A DNA stretch of 64,000 nt from Vulcanimicrobiota bacterium (GTDB taxonomy: Bacteria > Vulcanimicrobiota > Vulcanimicrobiia > Vulcanimicrobiales > Vulcanimicrobiaceae): the NCBI GenBank assembly GCA_027452165.1, contig DAIDGX010000024.1, positions 62,001 to 126,000 of the forward strand, read 5' to 3'. Positions within the stretch are counted from its first letter, which is position 1. Each line of letters opens with the position of its first letter. The position numbers were made by a program, and so were the translations under genes. This document shows, one piece after another, positions 34,719 to 43,521 of this stretch. Below the pieces are notes generated by a model. It did not search any database. It worked only from the letters and a program-made list of their open reading frames with translations, and had not been told where the DNA came from.

Positions 34719-35729
34719 CTACCTCTTGCGTTTGAGGGCGCGCCGCGCGGCCGCCTTGATCGCGTCGGTTCCCATGCCGTAGTGTTCGATCAGTTCGGTC
34801 GGCTCGCCGGATTGACCGAATTGATCGCGCACGCCCACAAACTCGATCGGCACCGGATGTGATTCGGCCAGAATCTCGGCCACGCGCGAACCCATGCCGG
34901 CATGCACCTGATGCTCCTCTACCGTCACGATCGCGCCGCACTCTTGCGCAGCTTGCGTGATCGCCGGAGCGTCCATCGGTTTGACGGTGTGATTGTTGAC
35001 GACACGGCAGTTGATGCCTTCGCTTGCGAGCTGATCTGCCGCAATGAGCGCGTTGTACACAAGGATGCCGCATGCGACGATCGCCACGTCGTTGCCGTCG
35101 CGGAACGTCTGCGCCTTGCCGATCTCGAACGGCGTCTCTTCCGTGGTGACGATTGCGGACTTCTCGCGAGCGAAACGCAGATAGGCGGGGCCGAATGTTT
35201 CCGAGAGCGCGAGCGTCGCCTTCTTCGTCTGCACGGAATCGCACGGAACGACCACCATCATGTGCGGAATAACGCGCATGATCGCGATGTCTTCGATGGC
35301 TTGGTGCGTGGCGCCGTCGGGCCCGACGGAGACGCCCGCGTGTGCGCCCGCAATCTTCACGTTCGTCTCGTTGAGCGCCATGATCGTGCGGACTTGCTCC
35401 CACGAGCGCCCCGGGTTGAACATCGCGTACGACGCAATCCATGGCACCTTGCCGGTCGCGGCAAGCCCGCCCGCCATCGCAACGAGCATCTGCTCCGCGA
35501 CGCCGATCTCCAGGTACTGCGCGGGATGCGCCTTCTTGAAGCCTTCCATGCGCGTCGACTCCGCGAGGTCGGCGCAGATCGCGAGCACGTTCGCGTTGCG
35601 GTTGCCCGCCTCGATCAAGCCCTCGCCGAAGCCGTTGCGCGTGGGGAGCTGCTTGAGTTCGGCGCCGTTGCGGTAGTCGAGCAGATGCATCGTTTGCGCG
35701 GCGCGATCCATGACATCCGTGCTAGACAT
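34719..35729 (-). CDS. Transketolase C-terminal subunit (split transketolase)
   Basis: 336 residues. Matches the pyrimidine-binding and C-terminal parts of transketolase: NVLAICADLAESTRM, EIGVAEQMLVAMAGGLA, GVSVGPDGATHQAIEDIA and the terminal GHVVTVEE-like AIVTVEEHQVHAGMG. It partners the neighbouring N-terminal subunit to move two-carbon units in the pentose-phosphate pathway. The start overlaps the other subunit's stop by 8 nt. A convergent arrangement with rpsO leaves about 40 nt between the terminator and its stop. Confidence 0.9.
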   Translation of the reverse strand: MSSTDVMDRAAQTMHLLDYRNGAELKQLPTRNGFGEGLIEAGNRNANVLAICADLAESTRMEGFKKAHPAQYLEIGVAEQMLVAMAGGLAATGKVPWIASYAMFNPGRSWEQVRTIMALNETNVKIAGAHAGVSVGPDGATHQAIEDIAIMRVIPHMMVVVPCDSVQTKKATLALSETFGPAYLRFAREKSAIVTTEETPFEIGKAQTFRDGNDVAIVACGILVYNALIAADQLASEGINCRVVNNHTVKPMDAPAITQAAQECGAIVTVEEHQVHAGMGSRVAEILAESHPVPIEFVGVRDQFGQSGEPTELIEHYGMGTDAIKAAARRALKRKR

Positions 35730-36579
35730 TGGCGAGGATCCTTTCACGAGCAGCGGAGAGTTCGCGCAGCGCTTCGTCGGCCTGCTCCTTGTTCGGCGGC
35801 TTGCCGTGCCACGTGTAGTCGCCTTCCATGTAACGTACGCCCTTGCCGGGGATCGTCTTCGCAACGATGACTTGCGGCTTACCCTTCGTCTGCTTCGCGC
35901 GCTCGCAGGCATCGAAGATCGACGCCATGTCATGGCCATCGCACTCGAGCACTTCCCAGTTGAACGAGCGATACTTATCGGCGAGCGGTTCGAGCGGCAT
36001 CACGTCTTCGGTGGAGCCGTCGATCTGGATGAAGTTGCGGTCGATGATGCACGTGAGGTTGTCGAGCTTGAACTTGCCCGCCGTCATCATCGCTTCCCAA
36101 TGCAGGCCGCATTGGTGCTCGGCGTCCGACGTGACCACGTACACGCGAAAGTCCTTACTGTCGAGTTTGGCGCCAAGCGCCATGCCGACGCCTTGCGCGA
36201 GCCCTTCGCCGAGCGGCCCTGAGGTGGACTCAAGCGCCGGCATCTTCACCCGTTCCGGATGCCCTTGGAGCCGCGAGCCGAACTTCCGCAGCGTCAGTAG
36301 CTCCTCGACCGGGAAATACCCGAAATTGGCCATCGCCGAGTAGCGCACGGGCGCGATGTGGCCGCACGAGAGCAGCAGGCGGTCGCGATCCGGCCAATCC
36401 GGCTTTTTCGGGTCGTGGCGCAGCACGGCGCCGTAGAGGGCGGTGAAGATGTCCGCCATGTCGAGCGATCCGGCCGAGTGACCGGAGCCCGCGGAAAGCA
36501 GCGAACGAATAATGCCCTGCCGGACGTCGTTCGCCTTGAGTTCGAGCTCCTTGCGGCGCTCGGGGGTCAGGCTCTGCAT
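35722..36579 (-). CDS. Transketolase N-terminal (TPP-binding) subunit, split type
   Basis: 285 residues. The N-terminal half matches the ThDP-diphosphate domain: AGSGHSAGSLD with the catalytic-region His34, SCGHIAP with His74, and LGEGLAQGVGMALGAK. At the position of the usual GDG motif it reads SDAEHQCG (151-158), with IIDRNFIQ where NN is expected. Split transketolases occur in some bacteria and archaea. The start at MQSLTPERRKELE fits family starts and avoids an upstream extension without similarity. Confidence 0.85.
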   Translation of the reverse strand: MQSLTPERRKELELKANDVRQGIIRSLLSAGSGHSAGSLDMADIFTALYGAVLRHDPKKPDWPDRDRLLLSCGHIAPVRYSAMANFGYFPVEELLTLRKFGSRLQGHPERVKMPALESTSGPLGEGLAQGVGMALGAKLDSKDFRVYVVTSDAEHQCGLHWEAMMTAGKFKLDNLTCIIDRNFIQIDGSTEDVMPLEPLADKYRSFNWEVLECDGHDMASIFDACERAKQTKGKPQVIVAKTIPGKGVRYMEGDYTWHGKPPNKEQADEALRELSAARERILANV

Positions 36580-36671
36580 AGGCCCCGTTATACCAGGGGG
36601 CGGGCCAGCAGACCTAGCGATTAGGTAGGGCAAGGGTCGGAAGGACGCAGATGTCGTTCGCCCGTGCGCCT

Positions 36672-37085
36672 TTATCGTGCTTCTGGGGATTGCCGTCGCT
36701 GCGCTGACGTGTGCGCCTGATGGCATGCAAGACACAGCGTCTCAAGGTTCCCCAGGTGGTGCGCGCAACTCAACCGGCGGTGATCCCCGCGTGCGGGGAT
36801 GATGTGATTGACCTCCAGACGATCGGTCTTGCGTAGCGTGCGATACTTCGGATGCGTGCGACCCGGCGGCTTGTGACCGCAGCGCGTGCAGCGGTACTTG
36901 TCGCGACGCCGCACCGTGCGCCGCGCGACCGACCACCAATGATTCGTCCAGAATGCGTCACCGCAACGATCGCTGCACCACATGCGCCGCCGTTTGGGTA
37001 ACTCCGCGCCGCACCATGCGCATCGCCCCGGCGAGACGCCGTGCGCGATCGTGCAGGCCGCGAGCAGCGAGAGGCTCTTCGTCAT
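36672..37085 (-). CDS. HNH endonuclease with zinc ribbon
   Basis: 137 residues. An N-terminal double CxxC ribbon (CAWCGAEL, CSDRCGDAFW) precedes the HNH core: YRCTRCGHKPPG and LEVNHIIPARG, with NLETLCLACHQAHT containing the final His and Cys. Such proteins cut DNA non-specifically or act as homing or repair nucleases; no intein or intron partner is visible here. ATG at 37085 overlaps the stop of gamma-glutamyltransferase (ATGA). An alternative is a McrA-like restriction subunit. Confidence 0.8.
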   Translation of the reverse strand: MTKSLSLLAACTIAHGVSPGRCAWCGAELPKRRRMWCSDRCGDAFWTNHWWSVARRTVRRRDKYRCTRCGHKPPGRTHPKYRTLRKTDRLEVNHIIPARGDHRRLSCAHHLGNLETLCLACHQAHTSAQRRQSPEAR

Positions 37086-38800
37086 TTGATTCCGAGCGCA
37101 GCTCCGGCCGGGTGACGGCGATCGGTTCCACCCTGCAGCGTGCCGTTCGGATTCACCACGATCGCCTGCGCCGAGCCCCAAAACGGGATCTCTTTGAACG
37201 CATAGCCGTCGGCGCGCAGCGTCGAGATCGTCGCCGGGGTGAGCGCGTGCGGTTCGTACTGGATCTCGTCGGGAAGCCACTGATTATGAATGCGCGGCGC
37301 ATCAACCGCCTCTTGCGCGCTCATGCCGAAGTCGAACACGTTGAGAATCGTTTCGAGCGTAATCGTGGGAATGCGCGATCCACCCGGGCTTCCGGTCACC
37401 ATCGCGAGTTTGCCTTCACGCAACACGATCGTCGGCGCCATCGACGAGAGCGGGCGTTTTCCCGGCTGAATATCGTTGCGCTCGTTCTGCACGAGCCCGT
37501 ACATGTTCGGCACGCCGGGCTTTGACGTGAAATCATCCATCTCGTCGTTCAAAAAGAAGCCGGTATTCCCCGCGATTACGCCCGCACCGAACCAGTCGTT
37601 GATCGTGTAGGTCATGCTCACCGCGTTCCCCTGCGCATCGACGATCGCCACGTGCGTCGTGTCGTTGTTTTCGTGAACCGTGATATGGAGCCCCGGTTTC
37701 ACGTCTTTCGACGGCGTCGCGGCGGCCGGCGCGATCGACGCGCGCAGCCGCGCCGCGTACGCAGGCGAGAGCAACTGCTTCACCGGGTTGTTGACGAAGG
37801 TCGGATCGCCCAGATACTCGTTGCGATCGGCGTACGCCCGGCGCTCTGCTTCGATCAGATAATGCGTCTCCTTGACGCTATGCCAACCCCACCGCGCAAA
37901 AGGATAGGGCGCAACGATATCGAGCGTCTCGCACATCGTCACCCCGCCCGAACTCGGCGGCGGCGCCGAGAGAATCTCCAGGCCATGATAGGCGCAGTGC
38001 GTTGGAGCGTATTCGTCAACCGTGTAGTCGGCGAAATCTTTCATCGTCAGGATGCCGCCATGTTTCTCGCTCGACGCGACGATCGCGCGCGCGATCGGTC
38101 CGCGATAAAACGCGCTCGGACCATCCTTCGAGATCAATTCGAGCGTGTGCGCGAGGTTGCGCTGGACGATGCGTTCGCCCGCGTGCGGGAACGTTCCACC
38201 GGGCATCCAGATCGCACGCACATTCGGCTGCTTTGCAAACGTATAGAGGCCGCTATACCCCTCGCTCGCGGCGCCTTTGAACGGCAACAGATCGCCTGGC
38301 TGCAGAACGAAGCCGTCACGCGCAAGCGCGATCGCACGCGCCATGACGCGTGCGCGCGGCATCGTGCCGAACTCGCGAAGCGCACGATCCATGCCCATCA
38401 CGGTTCCCGGTACCCCGATCGCAAGCCACCCCTTGCGCGAGCGCATCGGTACCACGTTGCCGTGCGCGTCGAGATACATGTCGCGGGTCGCGCGAAGCGG
38501 CGCTTTCTCGCGAAAATCGATGAAGCGCGTGCGCCCGTCGTGCATGCGCACGAGCATGAAGCCCCCGCCGCCGATGTTGCCGCAGCACGGATCGACCACC
38601 GCAAGCGCGTACGCAACCGCAACCGCCGCATCGACGGCATTCCCCCCAGCCTTCAAAATATCGATGCCCGCCTGCGAAGCCAGGTGCTGCTCGGTCACGA
38701 CCATCGCATGGTACGCGGGCGGCCGCGGAGGCGCGGCGGCGGCCGGCGGCACGGCGGATGCCAGCAGTGCGAGCAGTACGAGGGCGGCGATCGGTCTCAC
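37082..38800 (-). CDS. ggt: Gamma-glutamyltransferase, exported
   Basis: 572 residues. Signal peptide about 1-22. The Ntn-hydrolase precursor is recognisable by DILKAGGNAVDAAVAV, DPCCGNIGGGGFMLVR, and the autocleavage site region NNDTTHVAIVDAQGNAVS, where the Thr after D becomes the catalytic N-terminal nucleophile of the small subunit. PGGSRIP appears in the C-terminal loop. It hydrolyses glutathione or gamma-glutamyl peptides in the periplasm. Diverges from the next small protein. Confidence 0.92.
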   Translation of the reverse strand: MRPIAALVLLALLASAVPPAAAAPPRPPAYHAMVVTEQHLASQAGIDILKAGGNAVDAAVAVAYALAVVDPCCGNIGGGGFMLVRMHDGRTRFIDFREKAPLRATRDMYLDAHGNVVPMRSRKGWLAIGVPGTVMGMDRALREFGTMPRARVMARAIALARDGFVLQPGDLLPFKGAASEGYSGLYTFAKQPNVRAIWMPGGTFPHAGERIVQRNLAHTLELISKDGPSAFYRGPIARAIVASSEKHGGILTMKDFADYTVDEYAPTHCAYHGLEILSAPPPSSGGVTMCETLDIVAPYPFARWGWHSVKETHYLIEAERRAYADRNEYLGDPTFVNNPVKQLLSPAYAARLRASIAPAAATPSKDVKPGLHITVHENNDTTHVAIVDAQGNAVSMTYTINDWFGAGVIAGNTGFFLNDEMDDFTSKPGVPNMYGLVQNERNDIQPGKRPLSSMAPTIVLREGKLAMVTGSPGGSRIPTITLETILNVFDFGMSAQEAVDAPRIHNQWLPDEIQYEPHALTPATISTLRADGYAFKEIPFWGSAQAIVVNPNGTLQGGTDRRHPAGAALGIK

Positions 38801-38874
38801 GTTTAGACAACCTCCGGTAAAGAATCGGCGTCACGGGTGGTCCGTTCGGGCCTCCCGGCGTAGAATCGAGGGGT

Positions 38875-39243
38875 ATGAGCATCTCCTTCGCCGGATCCAG
38901 CGTGCTCTCCGCACCGTCGCAACCGCAGGCGGTGCCGGGCTTCGGCGCGCTCGGCCTGAGCCCGAACGGCACACCGCAGCCAAGCCCCGCGGCGACCACG
39001 CCCAGCCCAACCCCGGCGAGTTCATCGAGCAATCCGTACCAGCAGGCGTACGACTCGCTCGCAGCGTGGTCCAGCAACTACCTGCTGCAAGCCATCGAGA
39101 GCGGCGCACCGCAGATCCCGCAATACACCGCGGGCGGAACCGCGTCGTCGTTCGCCCAGCTCACCACGCTGCTCGGCGAGATCGCCCCTGCGGTGCAGCA
39201 GGGCCTCTATGGCAACGGCACCGGCGTCAACGCGCTGGCATAA
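38875..39243 (+). CDS. Pro/Ser-rich hypothetical protein
   Basis: 122 residues, not recognised. The first half is Pro/Ser/Thr-rich and lacks folding motifs; the second half (YQQAYDSLAAWSSNYLLQAIE) reads as two amphipathic helices. No clear signal peptide. It lies 18 nt before a secreted hypothetical protein and 74 nt after ggt, divergent from it. It could be secreted through an unconventional route or be a filament protein; this is conjecture. Confidence 0.4.
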   Translation: MSISFAGSSVLSAPSQPQAVPGFGALGLSPNGTPQPSPAATTPSPTPASSSSNPYQQAYDSLAAWSSNYLLQAIESGAPQIPQYTAGGTASSFAQLTTLLGEIAPAVQQGLYGNGTGVNALA

Positions 39244-39261
39244 CAAGATTTCCGCCTCGTC

Positions 39262-39702
39262 GTGCGAACGACCGCGGCGATGTTCCAATTTCTGCTTGCC
39301 TTTACGACCGTGCATCCGCTTGCGCCGGCCGGTCCCCGCGTTACCGTCGATGCGTGCTGGGCGCAACGCGGCTCGGCGCCGTACACCTCGTTCTATACCG
39401 ACCGTCACGGGAAGCTGCAAAGCATTTACCATCCGCGCGGTCAGGGAACGATCGCCATCTCGTACGTCAACAACGCACCCGAGCCGCTCGTCAGCATCAC
39501 GTTCGGCTTCGTCGCCAAGGGCTACATGGTGGCCGAGGAGCATGACGTCGGCACGTTTTCGCATGGGGTCGAGATTGCGCACACCTTCGACGTAAGCGAC
39601 CAGATATTTCCGCTCGGCACCACCCTGCCGAGGTGTGTGGTGCTCTCCGAGCACTATGCCGACGGCGTGCGGTGGGTGAACCCCGACCCACCCCGATTCT
39701 AA
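39262..39702 (+). CDS. Secreted hypothetical protein
   Basis: 146 residues. A probable signal peptide (MFQFLLAFTTVHPLAPA, if the ATG at 39280 is used, or a slightly longer one from GTG at 39262). The mature part has repeating beta strands (TIAISYVNNAPEPLVSITFGFVA) and two Cys, suggesting a small extracytoplasmic beta fold. No family recognised. Confidence 0.5.
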   Translation: MRTTAAMFQFLLAFTTVHPLAPAGPRVTVDACWAQRGSAPYTSFYTDRHGKLQSIYHPRGQGTIAISYVNNAPEPLVSITFGFVAKGYMVAEEHDVGTFSHGVEIAHTFDVSDQIFPLGTTLPRCVVLSEHYADGVRWVNPDPPRF

Positions 39703-39832
39703 GCGACCAAGCTGCCCCCGGGCGTGCCAAGACGGGGTAAACCGCCGCGGCCGACGAGGGGCTGTGCGCGTTCCTCCAGAACGGGACACGGTTCATTTAT
39801 AAGAGCAAACAATACACAATCTAGGAGTAATT

Positions 39833-42163
39833 GTGCCCGAATCCGTGACCCTTACGGTCGGCGGGCGCACGATGGTCATCGAGACCGGCGAACTCGCGAA
39901 GCAAGCAAACGGCTCCGCGCTGGTTCGTTACGGCGACCAAAATGTCGTGCTCTGCGCCGTCACTGCCTCCGACAAACCTCGTGAAGGCATCGACTTTTTT
40001 CCCCTTACCTGCGATTTCGAAGAGAAGATGTACGCTGCGGGCAAGATCCCGGGCGGCTACATCAAGCGCGAAGGGCGTCCGCCCGAGCACGCCGTGCTCA
40101 GCTCGCGTCAGATCGATCGCCCGATCCGCCCGCTCTTCCCCGAAGGCTTCCACAACGACGTGCAGATCGTCGCGACGGTGCTTTCGATCGATCCGCAACT
40201 CGATGCCGACGTGCTCGGCGTATGCGCCGCCGGCGCCGCGCTCGCATTCTCCGACATTCCGTTCGACAAAACCGTCGCTGCGGTGCGCGTCGGACGCGAT
40301 GAAGACGGCAACTACATCTGCAATCCGTCGCTCGATCAATACGAGACGGGCGGCATGGACATCGTCATCGCCGGCACCGCCGATGCGGTGATGATGGTCG
40401 AAGGCGGCGGCAACGAGATCTCCGAGGAAGAGTTCCTCGGCGCGGTCGAGTTCGCACACGCCGAGATCAAGAACATCGTCGCTGCGATCAACAAACTCGC
40501 GAAGAAGGTCGGCAAAGCCAAGCGCGAGTTCCCGATCAAAAAGGTGAACGCCGACCTCGACAAGTGGGTTCGCAAAACGTTCGCCAAGGATATCGCGAAG
40601 GCCATGCGCATCGTCGAGAAGGGCGAGCGCGAAGAAGCCTTCGACGCGATCACGCGTGAAGAAGCGATCGCCCGCTGCGCCAAAAAAGACGAAGCGATCA
40701 AGACGCTGCTCGAAGATCCCGCGTACGCCAAAGACTTCGGCAAGATCATCAAGTCGATGGAAGAGGACGAGCTGCGCGTGATGGTCGTGGACGAAAAAAT
40801 TCGTCCCGACGGCCGCAAGCCCAACGAAATTCGTCCGATCTGGTCGAAAGTGCATTACGTTCCGCGCGTACATGGTTCGGGCGTTTTCACGCGTGGACAG
40901 ACGCAGGTCTTCACGGCGGCGACGCTTGGTTCGTCGGGTGACGCGCAGCGTCTCGACGGCATCGTCGCGCTTGAAGACAAGCGCTACATGCACTTCTACA
41001 ACTTCCCACCGTTCTCGGTGGGCGAAACGCGCCCGATGCGCGGCCCCGGCCGTCGCGAGATCGGCCACGGTCACCTCGCCGAACGCGCGCTCGTTCCGGT
41101 GCTTCCGCCGAAGGAAGAGTTCCCGTACACGATGCGCCTGATGAGCGAAGTGCTCGAATCGAACGGCTCGTCGTCGATGGCCTCGGTCTGCGGATCGACC
41201 CTCGCGCTCATGGATGCGGGCGTGCCGATCACCGATCACGTTGCGGGCGTCGCGATGGGCTTGATCCTCAAGGGCAAGCAGTACGCGATCCTCACCGACA
41301 TTCAGGGCCTCGAAGACGCGCTCGGTGAGATGGACTTCAAAGTCGCGGGCACCAAGAAGGGCATCACCGCGATCCAGATGGACATCAAGGTGCAAGGCGT
41401 CACGATCGACATCATGCGCGAAGCGATGGCCGAAGCGAAGAAATCGCGCCTCTTCATCATCGGCAAACTCGCCGAGACGATTCCCGCGCCGCGTACCGAA
41501 CTCTCGAAGTTCGCGCCGCGCATGATCGTCATCAAGATCAACCCGGACAAGATCAAGGACGTCATCGGCCCAGGCGGCAAGGTGATCAACAAGATCATCG
41601 CCGAGACCGGCGTCGAGAAGATCGACATCGAAGACGACGGCACCGTGTACATCACCTCGCTCGACGGCGAGAGCGGTGATGCGGCCAAGAAGTACGTCGA
41701 GTCGATCACCAAAGACATCGTCGTCGGCGAAACCTATCACGGCGTCGTCACGCGCGTCATCGCGATCGGTGCGTTCGTGCAGATTCTTCCCGGCAAAGAA
41801 GGCCTCGTCCACATCTCGCAACTCGCTCCCGAGCGCGTCGCGAAGGTGGAAGATGTCGTCAACGTCGGTGACGAGATCGACGTCAAGGTGATGGAGATCG
41901 ACGGCCAAGGCCGCGTGAACCTCTCCCGCAAGGCCCTGATGCCTGGCGGCGACACAGGCGACAGCGGTCACCGCGGTGGCGGTGGCCGTGGCAACGGCGA
42001 GTTCCGCCCGCGCCGCGACCACGGTGGGCACAACGATCACGGTGGTAATGGCGGTCGTCGCGACCACGGCGACCACGGCGACCACGCTACGCCGCCGGCC
42101 GACGCGCCCGGCGCCCCGCCGCAGCGTCGCCGCCGCCGCCCCCCGGGCCGCCACGACGACTAA
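39833..42163 (+). CDS. pnp: Polyribonucleotide nucleotidyltransferase (PNPase)
   Basis: 776 residues, 3'-5' phosphorolytic exoribonuclease of RNA decay. Order: first RNase PH domain (GGYIKREGRPPEHAVLSSRQ), all-helical domain about 240-310, second RNase PH domain with RRREIGHGHLAERAL-like region and SSSMASVCG, KH domain (VIGPGGKVINKII), S1 domain (AFVQILPGKEGLVHISQLA). The tail after about residue 700 is unlike most PNPases: low complexity with His/Asp/Gly and Arg repeats. GTG start, TAGGAG 5-6 nt upstream. Not adjacent to rpsO. Confidence 0.97.
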   Translation: MPESVTLTVGGRTMVIETGELAKQANGSALVRYGDQNVVLCAVTASDKPREGIDFFPLTCDFEEKMYAAGKIPGGYIKREGRPPEHAVLSSRQIDRPIRPLFPEGFHNDVQIVATVLSIDPQLDADVLGVCAAGAALAFSDIPFDKTVAAVRVGRDEDGNYICNPSLDQYETGGMDIVIAGTADAVMMVEGGGNEISEEEFLGAVEFAHAEIKNIVAAINKLAKKVGKAKREFPIKKVNADLDKWVRKTFAKDIAKAMRIVEKGEREEAFDAITREEAIARCAKKDEAIKTLLEDPAYAKDFGKIIKSMEEDELRVMVVDEKIRPDGRKPNEIRPIWSKVHYVPRVHGSGVFTRGQTQVFTAATLGSSGDAQRLDGIVALEDKRYMHFYNFPPFSVGETRPMRGPGRREIGHGHLAERALVPVLPPKEEFPYTMRLMSEVLESNGSSSMASVCGSTLALMDAGVPITDHVAGVAMGLILKGKQYAILTDIQGLEDALGEMDFKVAGTKKGITAIQMDIKVQGVTIDIMREAMAEAKKSRLFIIGKLAETIPAPRTELSKFAPRMIVIKINPDKIKDVIGPGGKVINKIIAETGVEKIDIEDDGTVYITSLDGESGDAAKKYVESITKDIVVGETYHGVVTRVIAIGAFVQILPGKEGLVHISQLAPERVAKVEDVVNVGDEIDVKVMEIDGQGRVNLSRKALMPGGDTGDSGHRGGGGRGNGEFRPRRDHGGHNDHGGNGGRRDHGDHGDHATPPADAPGAPPQRRRRRPPGRHDD

Positions 42164-42183
42164 CCGGTCATCCGTGAAGGACA

Positions 42184-42217
42184 AATCAGGGGCTCGCAGC
42201 AATGCGGGCCCTTGATT
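42184..42217 (+). terminator. pnp intrinsic terminator with GCAA cap
   Basis: 15-bp stem (42184-42198 with 42203-42217) with two T.G wobbles, closed by a GCAA tetraloop, 20 nt after the pnp stop. The apical CTCGCA-GCAA-TGCGGG is shared with the rpsO terminator. The downstream T run is weak. Confidence 0.85.
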
Positions 42218-42242
42218 CGTTTATGCGACAAAAGGAGGAACC

Positions 42243-42653
42243 ATGCGCGTGAACTGGCTCGCGATCGTGGTGAGCGCGATCGTCTTTTTCGCTTTCGGCG
42301 GCCTGTGGTACGGCGTGCTCTTCAAGAGCGCGTGGGCGGCGGCAGTGAGTGTCGGCATGACCTCGCCCCCTGGGATGGGCGGCACCTACCAGTACGTCGT
42401 GGCCGTGCTCATGGCGTTCTTCGCCGCGTACGGAATTGCGCGCATCTTCAGTTGGCGCGGTAACGTGGATGTCGGCCGGGGCGCCTTCATCGGCCTCTCG
42501 ATGGGCCTGCTGATCTACGGCAGCATGACCTGGATGACGTACGCGTTCGAGCAGCGTGGACCCATGCTCGGCTGGATCGACATCGGCTACGTGGCGATCG
42601 GCATGGCGATCATGGGCGCGATCATCGCCGCATGGAGACCGAAGAACGCATAA
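42243..42653 (+). CDS. DUF1761 membrane protein
   Basis: 136 residues with four hydrophobic segments. Family features are FAFGGLWYGVLFKSAWAA at the N-terminus and the alternating Gly-rich helices YLIYGSMTWM-like GLLIYGSMTW. DUF1761 has no known function. AAAGGAGGAACC lies immediately upstream of the ATG, the strongest ribosome-binding site in this region. A perfect terminator follows. Confidence 0.75.
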   Translation: MRVNWLAIVVSAIVFFAFGGLWYGVLFKSAWAAAVSVGMTSPPGMGGTYQYVVAVLMAFFAAYGIARIFSWRGNVDVGRGAFIGLSMGLLIYGSMTWMTYAFEQRGPMLGWIDIGYVAIGMAIMGAIIAAWRPKNA

Positions 42654-42684
42654 TCCTGACAGCGGCTGTCATATATGGCCAGCT

Positions 42685-42718
42685 AAGCTCGGGGTACAGA
42701 CCAAACCCCGAGCTTTTT
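42685..42718 (+). terminator. DUF1761 terminator or VOC-gene attenuator
   Basis: AAGCTCGGGGT (42685-42695), a 9-nt loop, ACCCCGAGCTT (42705-42715), then TTTTT to 42718. Eleven perfect pairs and a T run make it a clear Rho-independent terminator. It lies 31 nt after the DUF1761 stop and only 4 nt before the GAGGAG of the VOC gene. Confidence 0.9.
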
Positions 42719-42734
42719 CATGAGGAGCCCTTCC

Positions 42735-43496
42735 ATGGCCGCAGCTTCCACCTCGAGCGCCACCGCGATCACCGGCGTCGATCTGATCGGCGCGATCGTT
42801 CCCGACATCAAAGCCGCGCTCGCATACTACCGCGACGCGCTCGGCCTTATCCCAACCTCGCCGGATGACGGCAACGGTGCCGAGTTCACCTTCAACGACG
42901 GCGTGACGTTCGGGCTGTGGCAGCCCGACGAGGCGATGCCACCGCACTTCAGCGTGATGTTCCGCGTCGCCGACGCGCGTAAAGCCGTCGAAGAGTTGCG
43001 TGCGCGCGGCGGCGAGTTCATGGACATTTTCGAATCGCCCGTCTGCTACATGGGCATCGGCAACGATCCCGATGGCAACCGCGTCATCATCCACGAACGC
43101 AAGCCGCACGGCGACGAATCCGTACCCCACCATCCGCGCAGCGCGACGAGCGTGAACGGCGCCGATATGTACGGCTTCTTCGTCAGTGACGTACAGCGTT
43201 CGCTTACGTACTATCGCGACGTGCTCGGCCTGACGCCGACCGAGATCGACGAGCAGGCGCGCGGCGCCGAGTTTACGCTCGCCGATGGCAGCACGTTCGG
43301 CTTCTGGTGCCCGCCCGATCGCGGCAAAACGTCGGGCGGCTTCACGATGTTCGCCGTCGCCGATGCGAACGCGAAGATCGCCGAACTGCGCGAGCGCGGC
43401 CTCGCGATCAGCCCCGCGATGGAGACGCCCGTCTGCCACATGGCCTTCGTCGAGGACCCGTTCGGCAACACGACGATCATCCACCAGCGCAAGTAA
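42735..43496 (+). CDS. Two-domain VOC (glyoxalase-fold) protein
   Basis: 253 residues, two tandem VOC modules at about 20-125 and 140-245. Each repeats KAALAYYRDALGL / RSLTYYRDVLGL followed by GAEFT, FGLWQPDE / FGFWCPPD and DPDGNR / DPFGNTTIIH. The C-terminal metal ligand positions are plausible but not certain. Members are dioxygenases, glyoxalases or binding proteins. ATG at 42735 was chosen for GAGGAG seven bases upstream; an earlier ATG lies in the terminator region. Confidence 0.8.
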   Translation: MAAASTSSATAITGVDLIGAIVPDIKAALAYYRDALGLIPTSPDDGNGAEFTFNDGVTFGLWQPDEAMPPHFSVMFRVADARKAVEELRARGGEFMDIFESPVCYMGIGNDPDGNRVIIHERKPHGDESVPHHPRSATSVNGADMYGFFVSDVQRSLTYYRDVLGLTPTEIDEQARGAEFTLADGSTFGFWCPPDRGKTSGGFTMFAVADANAKIAELRERGLAISPAMETPVCHMAFVEDPFGNTTIIHQRK

Positions 43497-43521
43497 GCCC
43501 GATTCCGATCCGGCCTCGCAA

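Noticed and set aside
39821-42202. Very long open frame opposite pnp on the minus strand
   Set aside because: It is an antisense shadow of a strongly conserved gene; the translation is Asp/Arg/Ala-rich with no domain, caused by biased third codon positions.
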